Positions 56,585 through 64,000 of a stretch of DNA of 64,000 nt are shown one piece after another. Numbering within the stretch: position 1 is the stretch's first letter; every line of letters starts with the position of its first letter. The position numbers were made by a program, and so were the translations under genes. The notes under the pieces are model-generated. The model had not been told where the DNA came from. It saw only the letters and a program-made list of their open reading frames with translations, and ran no database searches. This DNA is from Bermanella marisrubri (GTDB lineage: Bacteria > Pseudomonadota > Gammaproteobacteria > Pseudomonadales > Oceanobacteraceae): assembly GCF_012295615.1 (NCBI RefSeq), contig NZ_CP051183.1:811001-875000 (forward strand), read 5' to 3'.

Positions 56585-59424
56585 ACGCCATGACCCGCCT
56601 CACCCTTGCTAGTGCCATGGCAGCATTGGTAGTGGCATGTTCATCACAAGGCACTATTGCAGATCTTGAAAGCGAAAGCATTGAAGAAACAGCAGCGCTA
56701 GATTTTAAAAATCTTGACCATGATGATGTGCGAGGTGAATACGAACAACTTATTGATCTTGTAGATGATGAGTATTTAAAGGAACAGATTGAACGCCGCA
56801 TTGCGGGCGTCAATATGGCACAGGGCGATGATAAAATTTCTAAGCCAGGTACCGCGCCTGAAGCCGGATATTATCGTCGGGCAATCGCTAGCTATGTGGA
56901 TATCTTAGAGAAATACCCAAATAGCCCTGATAATGCAGAGGTTTTGTACCAGCTGGCAAAAGCGTATGACATGGAAGGCCAGCCCAAAAATGCGCGCAAA
57001 ATGTTAGAGCGCTTGGTTGATCGTCACCCATATTATGAACGCATAAGTGAAGCCTACTTCCGTTTGGGCGATATATATTTTAGTAGTGATTTGTATAACA
57101 AAGCTGAAAAAGCTTATCGTAAAGTGACTTTGAAAGATGGTGGCAATTTGATCTTAAACAGCCACTATATGCTAGCTTGGAGCCTATACAAGCAAGGGTC
57201 TTATGATAAAGCGCTAGATCATTATGCGTATGTCCTAAATGACTTAATGGATGCAATTGAGGGAGGCCGTAAACTCAATAATGTTGAGCGTCCGTTGGTC
57301 GATGATACATTGCACAGCATGAGCTTGGCGTTAGTGAACTTGGGTGGGGCTGCTGCTATCGAAGATATTGATCGCCTAGATGGCAAAAAGCATGTCTCCA
57401 AAGTTTACAGTCGTTTAGCGGAATTCTACTTAGAAAAGAGCCGTTACAACGACAGCGCTATGACTTATCGTAGTTATATTGAGCGCTTTGAGTTCGATAG
57501 CCGTAACCCTGAATTTCATACCAAGTTGATAGCTGCCTATGATAAGGGCGCATTCCCTAAAATGGTATTGAAAGAAAAAGCCGAATACATCACCGCATAC
57601 GGTCCTGAAAGTGAATTCTTGAAGCGATATCCAGCACAAAAAGAGGCCATTTATAAAAACGTCCGTGGCTATTATGTGAAATTAGCACAGTTCCATCACA
57701 GCCAAGCACAAGAAGCACAAAAAACGTTTGCTAAAAGTAAAGAGTCTCACTTAAAAGAGCTGGCTGACAAATCATTTGATAAAGCCACTCAATACTATGG
57801 CAACTTCGTCGCGGTATTCCCACAAGATAAAAAAGTACCTGAAATGCTCTATCAAAAGGCCGATGCTCATTTCGAGTATGGCGAGTTTGATCAGGCAGCC
57901 AAAGATTATTACCAAGTGGCGTATCGTCACAAAGGCTACAAAAAATCATCAGAAGCGGCCTATGCAAGTATCATTGCATATCGCAAGCACATCGATGGCT
58001 TAGAGTTGGCAGAAGCCGATGTGAAGACGTTGGACAAATGGCGAGCTGGCTCAGTTGATGCCATGCTGCGTTTTGCTCAAGTGTATCCAAACGACAAGCG
58101 TGCTGTGGCCGTATTGAGTAATGCCGCTCAGTACCTTTTCGAACTCAAAGCCTACGACCGCGCCATCGAAGTTGCCAATGGTCTGCTGGAAAACAAAAAG
58201 CGCTCTGGACGTGATATTCAGCGTGAGGCCTATGGTATCTTGGCGCACTCTTATTTCCAGTTGGGCCAATATCAGTTAGCGCAAAATAATTATTACGCAA
58301 AACGTCAATTGCTTAAACCACAGCAAGCTGAATATGCAGAAGTGAGTAAGCAGCTCGCTGCTGCGATTTACAAACGAGCGGAGGCTATGCAGAAAGGTGA
58401 CGCAGAAAATGATGTGAAACCCGACTTGAACGCAGCTGTTAAGACCTATTTAAGTATTAAGAAGTTAGCGCCAAATACGGATATTCGAGTTGTTGCTCAA
58501 TATGATGCAGTGTCTATTTTACTACAGCAAGAGAAATGGAAAAGTGCTATTTCTGAGCTTAAGCAGCTAATAAAGTCGTATCCAAAGCATGAGTTAGCGG
58601 TTCAGTTTCCGCGTAAGTTAGCCTTTGCTTATGAACAAGACAGCCAAAATCTAAAAGCTGCGGTTGCTTATTTGGATTTGTATAAGAACGATAAAGACGC
58701 GGAAATTCGTCGCGAGGCTAAATTCATTGCCGCGGGTCTATACCGAAAAGAAAATCAGCTGGATAAAGCCATATTACATTACCGAGACTACGCCCATGAA
58801 TTCGAAAAGCCATTTGATGAGCGCATGGAAGCTCGTTATCAATTGGCGGATCTCTACGAGAAGACGGACGATCGTCGCCGTCATCTTTATTGGTTGCGTC
58901 GCGTAATTCAAGGCGATAAAACTGCTGGTTCAGAACGTACAGATCGAAGCCGTTATCTGGGTGCATGGGCGAGCACCAAGTACGGTGATTATTTTGCTTG
59001 GGAGTTTAATCGTCGTTCTTTACGTGACCCGCTACAAGAGACCCTTGCACGTAAAAACCAATATCTGAAAGACGCAACAACGCGCTATGAGCAAGCGACT
59101 GAATACGGCATTTTAGAATTTGTAACTCAAGCGAGTTACAAGATGGCTGAACTTTACAATGGTTTTAGTCAGGAACTGAACTCGGCACCATTACCGAGTT
59201 CATTGAGCGCAGAAGAAAAGCAAGGTTACCGTAATATCCTTGCTCAACAAGCTGCGCCTTTCAGGGAACTAGCCAAAGGATTGTACGAAAACAATATTAC
59301 TTTGAGCTGGGAAGGCCACTTTAATCAGTGGATTGCCAAAAGCTTTGAAGCCATGAAAGAAGTTGATCCACAGCGTTTTGCCAAAAGCGAAGCTGTGGCG
59401 GAGTATGGTGATGAGATTCGATAA
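56581..59424 (+). CDS. Large TPR lipoprotein (Glt-like locus)
   Basis: A 947-residue lipoprotein. The lipobox LVVAC puts the modified Cys at residue 20 and the following Ser-Ser suggests sorting to the outer membrane. Almost all of the rest is TPR/Sel1-like helical repeats, for example NAEVLYQLAKAYDMEGQPKN, ISEAYFRLGDIYFSSDLYNK and YGILAHSYFQLGQYQLAQNN. Such a solenoid is suited to scaffolding across the periplasm. ATGA overlap with the preceding gene. The largest gene of the operon and probably its main periplasmic scaffold (inference). Confidence 0.85.
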   Translation: MNAMTRLTLASAMAALVVACSSQGTIADLESESIEETAALDFKNLDHDDVRGEYEQLIDLVDDEYLKEQIERRIAGVNMAQGDDKISKPGTAPEAGYYRRAIASYVDILEKYPNSPDNAEVLYQLAKAYDMEGQPKNARKMLERLVDRHPYYERISEAYFRLGDIYFSSDLYNKAEKAYRKVTLKDGGNLILNSHYMLAWSLYKQGSYDKALDHYAYVLNDLMDAIEGGRKLNNVERPLVDDTLHSMSLALVNLGGAAAIEDIDRLDGKKHVSKVYSRLAEFYLEKSRYNDSAMTYRSYIERFEFDSRNPEFHTKLIAAYDKGAFPKMVLKEKAEYITAYGPESEFLKRYPAQKEAIYKNVRGYYVKLAQFHHSQAQEAQKTFAKSKESHLKELADKSFDKATQYYGNFVAVFPQDKKVPEMLYQKADAHFEYGEFDQAAKDYYQVAYRHKGYKKSSEAAYASIIAYRKHIDGLELAEADVKTLDKWRAGSVDAMLRFAQVYPNDKRAVAVLSNAAQYLFELKAYDRAIEVANGLLENKKRSGRDIQREAYGILAHSYFQLGQYQLAQNNYYAKRQLLKPQQAEYAEVSKQLAAAIYKRAEAMQKGDAENDVKPDLNAAVKTYLSIKKLAPNTDIRVVAQYDAVSILLQQEKWKSAISELKQLIKSYPKHELAVQFPRKLAFAYEQDSQNLKAAVAYLDLYKNDKDAEIRREAKFIAAGLYRKENQLDKAILHYRDYAHEFEKPFDERMEARYQLADLYEKTDDRRRHLYWLRRVIQGDKTAGSERTDRSRYLGAWASTKYGDYFAWEFNRRSLRDPLQETLARKNQYLKDATTRYEQATEYGILEFVTQASYKMAELYNGFSQELNSAPLPSSLSAEEKQGYRNILAQQAAPFRELAKGLYENNITLSWEGHFNQWIAKSFEAMKEVDPQRFAKSEAVAEYGDEIR

Positions 59425-60178
59425 CACATTAAAAACAATTGCTTTAGTGAGCTTATTTACTTTATCTGCATGCTCACAAAAAATGCAGTTACCAGAAGCG
59501 GGTCAAAAAGTCGCATTGCAACCCAGTGCGCAGTTTGTACCGACGCAAAAGTATAATGAAGAAAGCAAATTGGTTCCGTATGAGACGGTTGAAAATCCGT
59601 ATTTGGCGGAGAAAACCAAGATCAATAAGGGTTCAGTGTTGTTGTTTATTGAAGCCAAAAAGGCCATGAGAGCCGAAGACTTCAAGACAGCAGAACAGAA
59701 GCTTTCAGTTATTACCAAGAAGGACCCAGAACTATCGGGCCCTTGGGTTTTACTCGGTCACCTTGAAGTAGAGCGCGAAAACTTTAAAAAGGCAGAAGAG
59801 TTGTACCAGAAAGCCATTCGGGTTAACCCAGACAATGTTAATGCTTATATTGCATTGGCCAAAGCACAACGCTTAATGGGTGAATTTCACGTTGCGCAAA
59901 ATACTTTGGTATTGGCATTAAAGCTGTGGCCAGACTTTCCTGAAGCACATTTAAATATCGCTATTTTATATGACCTATATTTAAACCAAGCCGAAAAAGC
60001 ACAAATGCACTATGAGGCCTATTTGTTCTTGGATGATTATAAAGATCCACAGGCGATTGCTTGGTATAAAGAAGTATTAGAGCGTACTCAGAATTTTAAA
60101 AGCTATGTAGATAGTCAGGCGGGCTTTGACAAAATAAAGCAAGCAATGGCTAATAATCTACCAGGAGCGCAAGGATGA
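59411..60178 (+). CDS. TPR lipoprotein (Glt-like locus)
   Basis: A 255-residue lipoprotein with lipobox FTLSAC (Cys about residue 20) and a TPR domain (about 80-215), e.g. GPWVLLGHLEVERENFKKAE and NAYIALAKAQRLMGEFHVAQ. The open frame extends upstream to 59363, but the internal ATG at 59411 starts a proper lipoprotein signal and gives a 14-base overlap with the preceding gene, typical of this operon. A similar, smaller TPR lipoprotein accompanies the large one in comparable clusters, as far as I recall. Confidence 0.82.
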   Translation: MRFDNTLKTIALVSLFTLSACSQKMQLPEAGQKVALQPSAQFVPTQKYNEESKLVPYETVENPYLAEKTKINKGSVLLFIEAKKAMRAEDFKTAEQKLSVITKKDPELSGPWVLLGHLEVERENFKKAEELYQKAIRVNPDNVNAYIALAKAQRLMGEFHVAQNTLVLALKLWPDFPEAHLNIAILYDLYLNQAEKAQMHYEAYLFLDDYKDPQAIAWYKEVLERTQNFKSYVDSQAGFDKIKQAMANNLPGAQG

Positions 60179-60435
60179 TACGTAAAGCACTTATCTTAAT
60201 GAGTTTAAGCAGTGTGGCTTGGGCAGAAGAGCCAATTAAACTAGAGAGCCACTTTGTGGGTGATAAAGAACAGCCAGCGGTCAGTTATTTCGTCCCTTGG
60301 CAGGGGCCGGAGGGTTCCGAGAAGTTATATCAAAAGCAAGAAGATAAGTACGAAAAAAGTATAGACGCAGTAGACCGTGATGTAATGTTGCGCTCTATTG
60401 AAATTTACGAAGAAATGAATTTAGAAGGCAATTAA
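60175..60435 (+). CDS. Small exported protein (Glt-like locus)
   Basis: An 86-residue protein with a short signal peptide (about 1-17, cleaved after WA) and a charged mature part that ends in VDRDVMLRSIEIYEEMNLEGN, predicted helical. It starts within the stop of the upstream gene (ATGA), so it is a true operon member. I do not recognise a family. Its size and place directly before the TolQ-like gene suggest a small accessory subunit. Confidence 0.72.
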   Translation: MIRKALILMSLSSVAWAEEPIKLESHFVGDKEQPAVSYFVPWQGPEGSEKLYQKQEDKYEKSIDAVDRDVMLRSIEIYEEMNLEGN

Positions 60436-60481
60436 TCGGTAGACATATATGTTTGCTGAATTGAGGAAATGAGGAAACACC

Positions 60482-61150
60482 ATGGGCATTTTTAGCGCAA
60501 TCGCACAATTTTTTCAGGATGGGGGATTCTTTATATACCCTATCGCAGTTGTGTTGCTGATCGGCATCGCAATCACGGTTGAACGCTGGCGTTTTTTGAA
60601 TCGCGAGAAAGCGCGTAACTTAAAAGCGTTTGACGATTTTCTACCGCTATTGCGCACTGACGACCACGATAAAATGACGCTATTTACACGCGATAACGAC
60701 GCGCCTGTGAGTCGTATGATTGGCTGTGGACTGGACATGATGCGTGTCACTAAGCAACGTGCCGATGTTGAACAAGCCATGAGTGAAGGCATGATGGAGG
60801 CTGTGCCTCAGCTGGAGCAGCGTACTGGATATCTATCGGTTTTGGCGAACGTAGCAACCTTATTAGGTCTACTGGGTACGATTATCGGTCTAATTGCAGC
60901 ATTTACCGCAGTTGCTAATGCTGATCCAGCGGAAAAATCCAAACTGCTTTCTATGTCTATCTCGGTAGCGATGAATACCACAGCATTCGGTCTTATTGCT
61001 GCAATTCCATTATTGGTTTTTCATGCGATTTTGACGAACAAAACCAATGCTATTATTGCTAGCATCGAAATGGCCGGTGTGAAATTTTTAAATGTCATGA
61101 CATTAAACCGTGCCATTGAAGCAGGCATGCCAAAAGATAAATCGGCCTAA
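60482..61150 (+). CDS. MotA/TolQ/ExbB-type proton channel protein (AglR-like)
   Basis: A 222-residue inner-membrane protein with three membrane helices (about residues 14-36, 112-140 and 155-185). The block YLSVLANVATLLGLLGTIIGLIAAF (about 117-141) is the conserved second helix of the TolQ/ExbB/AglR family, and AMNTTAFGLIAAIPLLVFH the third. Family members form pentameric channels around a TolR/ExbD dimer and use proton flow to drive work at the outer membrane. It lies just upstream of two TolR-like genes. Confidence 0.93.
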   Translation: MGIFSAIAQFFQDGGFFIYPIAVVLLIGIAITVERWRFLNREKARNLKAFDDFLPLLRTDDHDKMTLFTRDNDAPVSRMIGCGLDMMRVTKQRADVEQAMSEGMMEAVPQLEQRTGYLSVLANVATLLGLLGTIIGLIAAFTAVANADPAEKSKLLSMSISVAMNTTAFGLIAAIPLLVFHAILTNKTNAIIASIEMAGVKFLNVMTLNRAIEAGMPKDKSA

Positions 61151-61172
61151 GTTATTTAATAGGTAAAGTACT

Positions 61173-61667
61173 ATGGGCTTCAAAGTAAAGCGCCAAAAAA
61201 CAGATGATGCTGATATTGATGTAACAAGCTTCATGAACTTGATGATTGTTCTTGTGCCTGTATTGCTCATGAGTATGACGTTTACCAAGGTAACCGTTAT
61301 GGAAATTAACCTACCTGAATTATCGGGTGGAGCCTCGGCAGCAGATTTAGATCAGTCACAACTAGAAGTGATGGTGACTAAAGACAAGCTAGATGTTTAC
61401 TTCCCCGCAGGCAGTCTGGTGAAGTCCATTGAGCCTTTGGAAAATGGTCAGCATGACTTTGCTACTTTGTCGCAAGTCTTACGTAGCATTAAAGATAAAG
61501 TATCGGATAAAAAAGATGCTGTGATCCTCTCCTCAAAGGATCTCGAGTATCAAACGTTAATCAGTACCATGGATACGGTGAAATCGTATCAAACCGTGGT
61601 TGCAGCAAGCTTAGCCGAAGTGGAATTATTTCCTCAAATTTCGCTTGGCGATGCGAGCAAAAAATAG
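61173..61667 (+). CDS. TolR/ExbD-type protein, first copy, Asn at the ion site
   Basis: A 164-residue TolR/ExbD/AglV-like protein with one membrane helix (about residues 20-42) and a periplasmic domain. In the helix DVTSFMNLMIVLVPVLLM the position normally held by the essential proton-carrying Asp (as in LLDVLLVLLL of TolR) is Asn22, encoded by AAC. An Asp lies six residues earlier (Asp16), outside the expected place. It may be a structural, non-conducting partner of the second copy. It starts 22 bases after the TolQ-like gene. Confidence 0.88.
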   Translation: MGFKVKRQKTDDADIDVTSFMNLMIVLVPVLLMSMTFTKVTVMEINLPELSGGASAADLDQSQLEVMVTKDKLDVYFPAGSLVKSIEPLENGQHDFATLSQVLRSIKDKVSDKKDAVILSSKDLEYQTLISTMDTVKSYQTVVAASLAEVELFPQISLGDASKK

Positions 61668-61678
61668 GCGATCTTAAT

Positions 61679-62197
61679 ATGGCATTAAGTGGAACTGTTT
61701 TAGATCGACGAGAAACCCAAAAGAAAGCTGCTGGGCTAAATCTAGTATCTCTCATGGATATTTTTACGATATTGGTTTTCTTCTTGTTGATGAACAGTGG
61801 CGATAGCCAAGAAATTGAAAAGGTAGAGTTTATAAAACTGCCTGACTCACAAGCTCAAGGTTCATTTCAGAACGAATTGCTTTTAAAAGTGGGTGGTGAC
61901 TCAATCATGGTCGAAGATGACGTGATTGTTAGTTTGGACAAGGTGCGTGCGGCTAAAGGTAAGGCCGTGCCTGAAATTGCTGAGTTCTTGAAATCTCATA
62001 GCGCAGAGCAAGGCGAACTGACGGAATTTGAAGAGAAGAATGGGCGTCCCGTAACGATTATGGGTGACCAAGCAATACCATATGAGATTTTAAAAGCGGT
62101 CATGGCTAGTTGCTCTCAAGAAAATTACCGGGATATCGCATTAGCGGTGAACCAAGTAATCGGTTCACCGATGACTGTGCAGGGAGGTCAGCCATGA
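61679..62197 (+). CDS. TolR/ExbD-type protein, second copy, Asp present
   Basis: A 172-residue TolR/ExbD/AglS-like protein. One membrane helix (about 22-40) reads LNLVSLMDIFTILVFFLL with the canonical Asp27 at the ion site. The periplasmic domain continues to the C-terminus, with VTIMGDQAIPYEILKAVMASC recalling the ExbD fold. It lies 11 bases after the first copy; a TolQ plus two TolR-like arrangement is characteristic of Myxococcus Agl motors (AglR with AglQ and AglS). Confidence 0.9.
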   Translation: MALSGTVLDRRETQKKAAGLNLVSLMDIFTILVFFLLMNSGDSQEIEKVEFIKLPDSQAQGSFQNELLLKVGGDSIMVEDDVIVSLDKVRAAKGKAVPEIAEFLKSHSAEQGELTEFEEKNGRPVTIMGDQAIPYEILKAVMASCSQENYRDIALAVNQVIGSPMTVQGGQP

Positions 62198-63120
62198 GTG
62201 TTGCTATGAATGCAGCGCCTGCTGGGCATTCTAGTCATGACCACTTAGCATTGGACTTGGTGCTGCCTTGGCACGAAAACCAAGAGCAGAACGAGCGCTT
62301 TAAGCGTATTGCTAAAAAGGTTTCTATCCCGGTTTTAGTGTTTATGCTGTTGATGCCTTTATTACCGGATTTAACCGGTAAAGAAGAGGTGGAAGAAAAA
62401 GTGGTTGCTCAAGTGATTTTGGATCCTCCAAAGCAAGAACCCCAGCCACAGCCCGTTGAGCCGCCCCCTGAGCAGAAAACTCAGAATATCAATAAGCAGG
62501 CTAAGCCCAAAGAGGGTGCGAAAACAGGCAAGCCGGACATGAACTCCTTGGCGCAGCAGTTAAGTGCATTAAGTGGTTCGGTTAACTTGAGTAAAATGCA
62601 AAAGCGGAACATTACAAGCACGAGTGAAGGGCAAGTACAAAAAAGTAGTCGCTCACTTCTTGGCAAAGACAGTGTGACTGCGACCAGTGGTGGTATAAAG
62701 GCCAGTGACGTGACGGTGAACGCCAAAGGTGCAAGTTTGGCCGATCACAGGTCAACGGATATCGAAAGCCCCATTGCCAATATCGAGCTGCCAAGTAAAG
62801 CGGAATACCACTATGATCCGTCAAAAAATAAAAAACGTGACATGCAAAGTATCCGACGTACTTTGGAGCGATATAAGGGCGCTGTGTACTCCCTTTACAC
62901 GAAAGCATTGCGCCAAAATCCAGAGCTAAATGGTCGCTTTATTTTTGAATTTGTCATTTTGCCAAACGGTAAAATCGATGGTTTGAAGCTAAAAAGTAGT
63001 GAGCTTAACTCCCCTGTTCTTGAGCAAAAAATGCTCAAAAAAATTGGTGAAATTAACTTTGGTGCCGAGGACGTGAATCCTACCGCCGTTCAATATACCT
63101 TCACATTTTTACCATCCTAG
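62194..63120 (+). CDS. TonB-like protein with AgmX/PglI-type C-terminal domain
   Basis: A 308-residue single-pass protein: cytoplasmic N-terminus (about 1-45), one membrane helix (about 46-63), a Pro/Gln/Glu-rich stretch (PKQEPQPQPVEPPPEQK, about 76-92) as in TonB, a disordered Ser/Lys linker, and a folded C-terminal domain (about 215-308; YKGAVYSLYTKALRQNPELN, FVILPNGKIDGLKLKSSEL). That domain corresponds to the tail seen in Myxococcus AgmX/PglI and GltG/GltJ proteins. It should span the periplasm and pass motor force outwards (inference). ATG 62194 with GGGAGGT and ATGA overlap was chosen; the frame open from 62110 lies inside the previous gene. Confidence 0.88.
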   Translation: MSVAMNAAPAGHSSHDHLALDLVLPWHENQEQNERFKRIAKKVSIPVLVFMLLMPLLPDLTGKEEVEEKVVAQVILDPPKQEPQPQPVEPPPEQKTQNINKQAKPKEGAKTGKPDMNSLAQQLSALSGSVNLSKMQKRNITSTSEGQVQKSSRSLLGKDSVTATSGGIKASDVTVNAKGASLADHRSTDIESPIANIELPSKAEYHYDPSKNKKRDMQSIRRTLERYKGAVYSLYTKALRQNPELNGRFIFEFVILPNGKIDGLKLKSSELNSPVLEQKMLKKIGEINFGAEDVNPTAVQYTFTFLPS

Positions 63121-63354
63121 ATAGGCGATTATTTGAGCAAATATCTTGTGGTTGTAGGCGCGTTAATCGCTCGCAACCCAAGATAGTTCCTAGTCTGACG
63201 ACGGCTAATTCACAGCTTCAATTTGAACTCAGTCACGTTCTGTAACATTTTCTTGCTTGTTCGAAATACTCCGAAACATTTCTGTGAAGTCATACCGATT
63301 ATTAAGACCGGGTGATGCCACAATATGTGTAGGCAAGATTAGGAGTTTTCACTC
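63121..63354. other. Noncoding gap with imperfect hairpin
   Basis: No gene is seen. An imperfect stem between TCTTGTGGTTG (about 63143-63153) and CAACCCAAGA (about 63175-63184) may end the preceding operon, but no T-run follows. The promoter of the next gene should lie in the AT-rich second half; I could not choose a convincing one. Confidence 0.3.
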
Positions 63355-64000
63355 ATGCGTGAGTTGAGTTTGATGAAATCAGTTAAAGTATTATTTTTAT
63401 CCAGTGCATTGGTATTGGCCGGTTGTGGTGAAGAATTGCAGGTCAATGATGATGCGCAAGAAGCCGCAATCAATACTGGCACCCCATTCGCATTTGTTGC
63501 TCGCGATTTAACCAGCGAGCAAGATGTATCAAAATTACGTGAACAACGGAAAGAGCCCGCTGCATACTTGCCTGGCAGCCGCTTAGTTGTTCGCTCTGCT
63601 ATCAGCTCGGATGCATCAGACACAGAAATCTTGTCCACTGTTTTCAATGGTGCCTATGACGTAAAAGATTTGAGCGTTTCCAGCGATGGTCGCTATTTGT
63701 TATTCACGGCCCATGGTGGCTCTGATGTGCATACTTGGAACTTATTCGAATACGACTTCGAAGAAAAAACCGTTAAGCGTATTTTCGAAGAAGATGACGT
63801 TGCTAATGCAGGCCATGACGTAAGCCCAACCTATACCAATGACGATAAGATTGTTTTCTCGTCTAATCGCGGCACGGGTAGTGAATTTGTTTTATATACA
63901 GTGAGTCGTGATGGTGAAGATCTGAAAGCTTTACTTGAAACTGAGTCAGCACGTTCTGCGCCTATTGGCCATCAAGTTGAAGCGCGTAATTTGAAAGACG
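63355..64000 (+). CDS. PD40-like beta-propeller lipoprotein, 3' end cut by window
   Basis: The first 215 residues of a larger protein that continues beyond the window. ATG 63355 has AGGAG nine bases upstream; ATG 63373 is an alternative. A lipobox VLAGC puts the lipidated Cys near residue 23. The rest shows repeats of the PD40/TolB type: VSSDGRYLLFTAHGG, DVSPTYTNDDKIVFSSNRG and LYTVSRDGEDLKAL, i.e. blades of a beta-propeller. Its location immediately after the TolQR/TonB-like operon suggests a related surface function, but it has its own upstream gap. Confidence 0.85.
   Translation, partial: MRELSLMKSVKVLFLSSALVLAGCGEELQVNDDAQEAAINTGTPFAFVARDLTSEQDVSKLREQRKEPAAYLPGSRLVVRSAISSDASDTEILSTVFNGAYDVKDLSVSSDGRYLLFTAHGGSDVHTWNLFEYDFEEKTVKRIFEEDDVANAGHDVSPTYTNDDKIVFSSNRGTGSEFVLYTVSRDGEDLKALLETESARSAPIGHQVEARNLKD

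Overview
The window looks like chromosomal core DNA of a marine gammaproteobacterium, most likely of the Oceanospirillales / Pseudomonadales type. This is inferred from gene order: the blocks ibaG-murA-hisG-hisD-hisC-degS/algW, rpoN-hpf-ptsN-rapZ-npr, yrbG-kdsD-lptC-lptA-lptB and gatBAC<>mreBCD-maf-rng-yhdP-nit closely follow the arrangement known in Pseudomonas and relatives. A complete Mrp Na+/H+ antiporter operon fits a saline habitat. Base composition is moderate and fairly even. I saw no rRNA, tRNA, CRISPR array, prophage or intact transposase.

Layout. 1-2.4 kb: a long DmdC-type acyl-CoA dehydrogenase and a small orphan gene. 2.4-8.2 kb (minus): mrpA(B)CDEFG. 8.4-11.6 kb (minus): astE, then upp-uraA for uracil uptake and salvage. 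11.7-16.3 kb: a TonB-dependent receptor divergent from a 7TM-DISM sensor whose kinase and receiver parts look degenerate. 16.3-18.6 kb: peroxiredoxin-like protein, mdaB and a divergent AraC regulator. 18.6-31.2 kb: gatCAB (minus) divergent from mreB-mreC-mreD-maf-rng-yhdP-nit (plus). 31.2-41.0 kb (minus): darP, a 263-bp MITE-like element, mgtE, npr, rapZ, ptsN, hpf, rpoN, lptB, lptA, lptC, kdsD, yrbG. 41.2-47.9 kb: ibaG-murA-hisG-hisD-hisC (plus), a DegS/AlgW protease (minus) and a Nif3-family gene (plus). 47.9-52.3 kb: a palindromic repeat, a glutathione transferase, a second TonB-dependent receptor, a PhnB-like VOC protein and a fibro-slime protein.

The most interesting region is 52.5-63.1 kb. 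Two outer-membrane beta-barrel genes (one carrying an SH3 domain) are divergent from a tightly packed nine-gene operon: a periplasmic coiled-coil protein, a TPR/coiled-coil protein, two TPR lipoproteins, a small exported protein, a TolQ/ExbB-type channel, two TolR/ExbD-type proteins, and a TonB-like protein with an AgmX/PglI-type C-terminal domain. A PD40-like lipoprotein gene follows and runs off the window. This resembles the trans-envelope Agl/Glt machinery known for gliding in Myxococcus; its role in gammaproteobacteria is, as far as I know, essentially undescribed. The first TolR-like protein has Asn where the proton-carrying Asp normally sits.

Other points of note are an apparent ATT start codon for mreC behind a very good ribosome-binding site, the MITE that separates mgtE from darP, and the absence of tldD/pmbA and kdsC from places where they are usually found.
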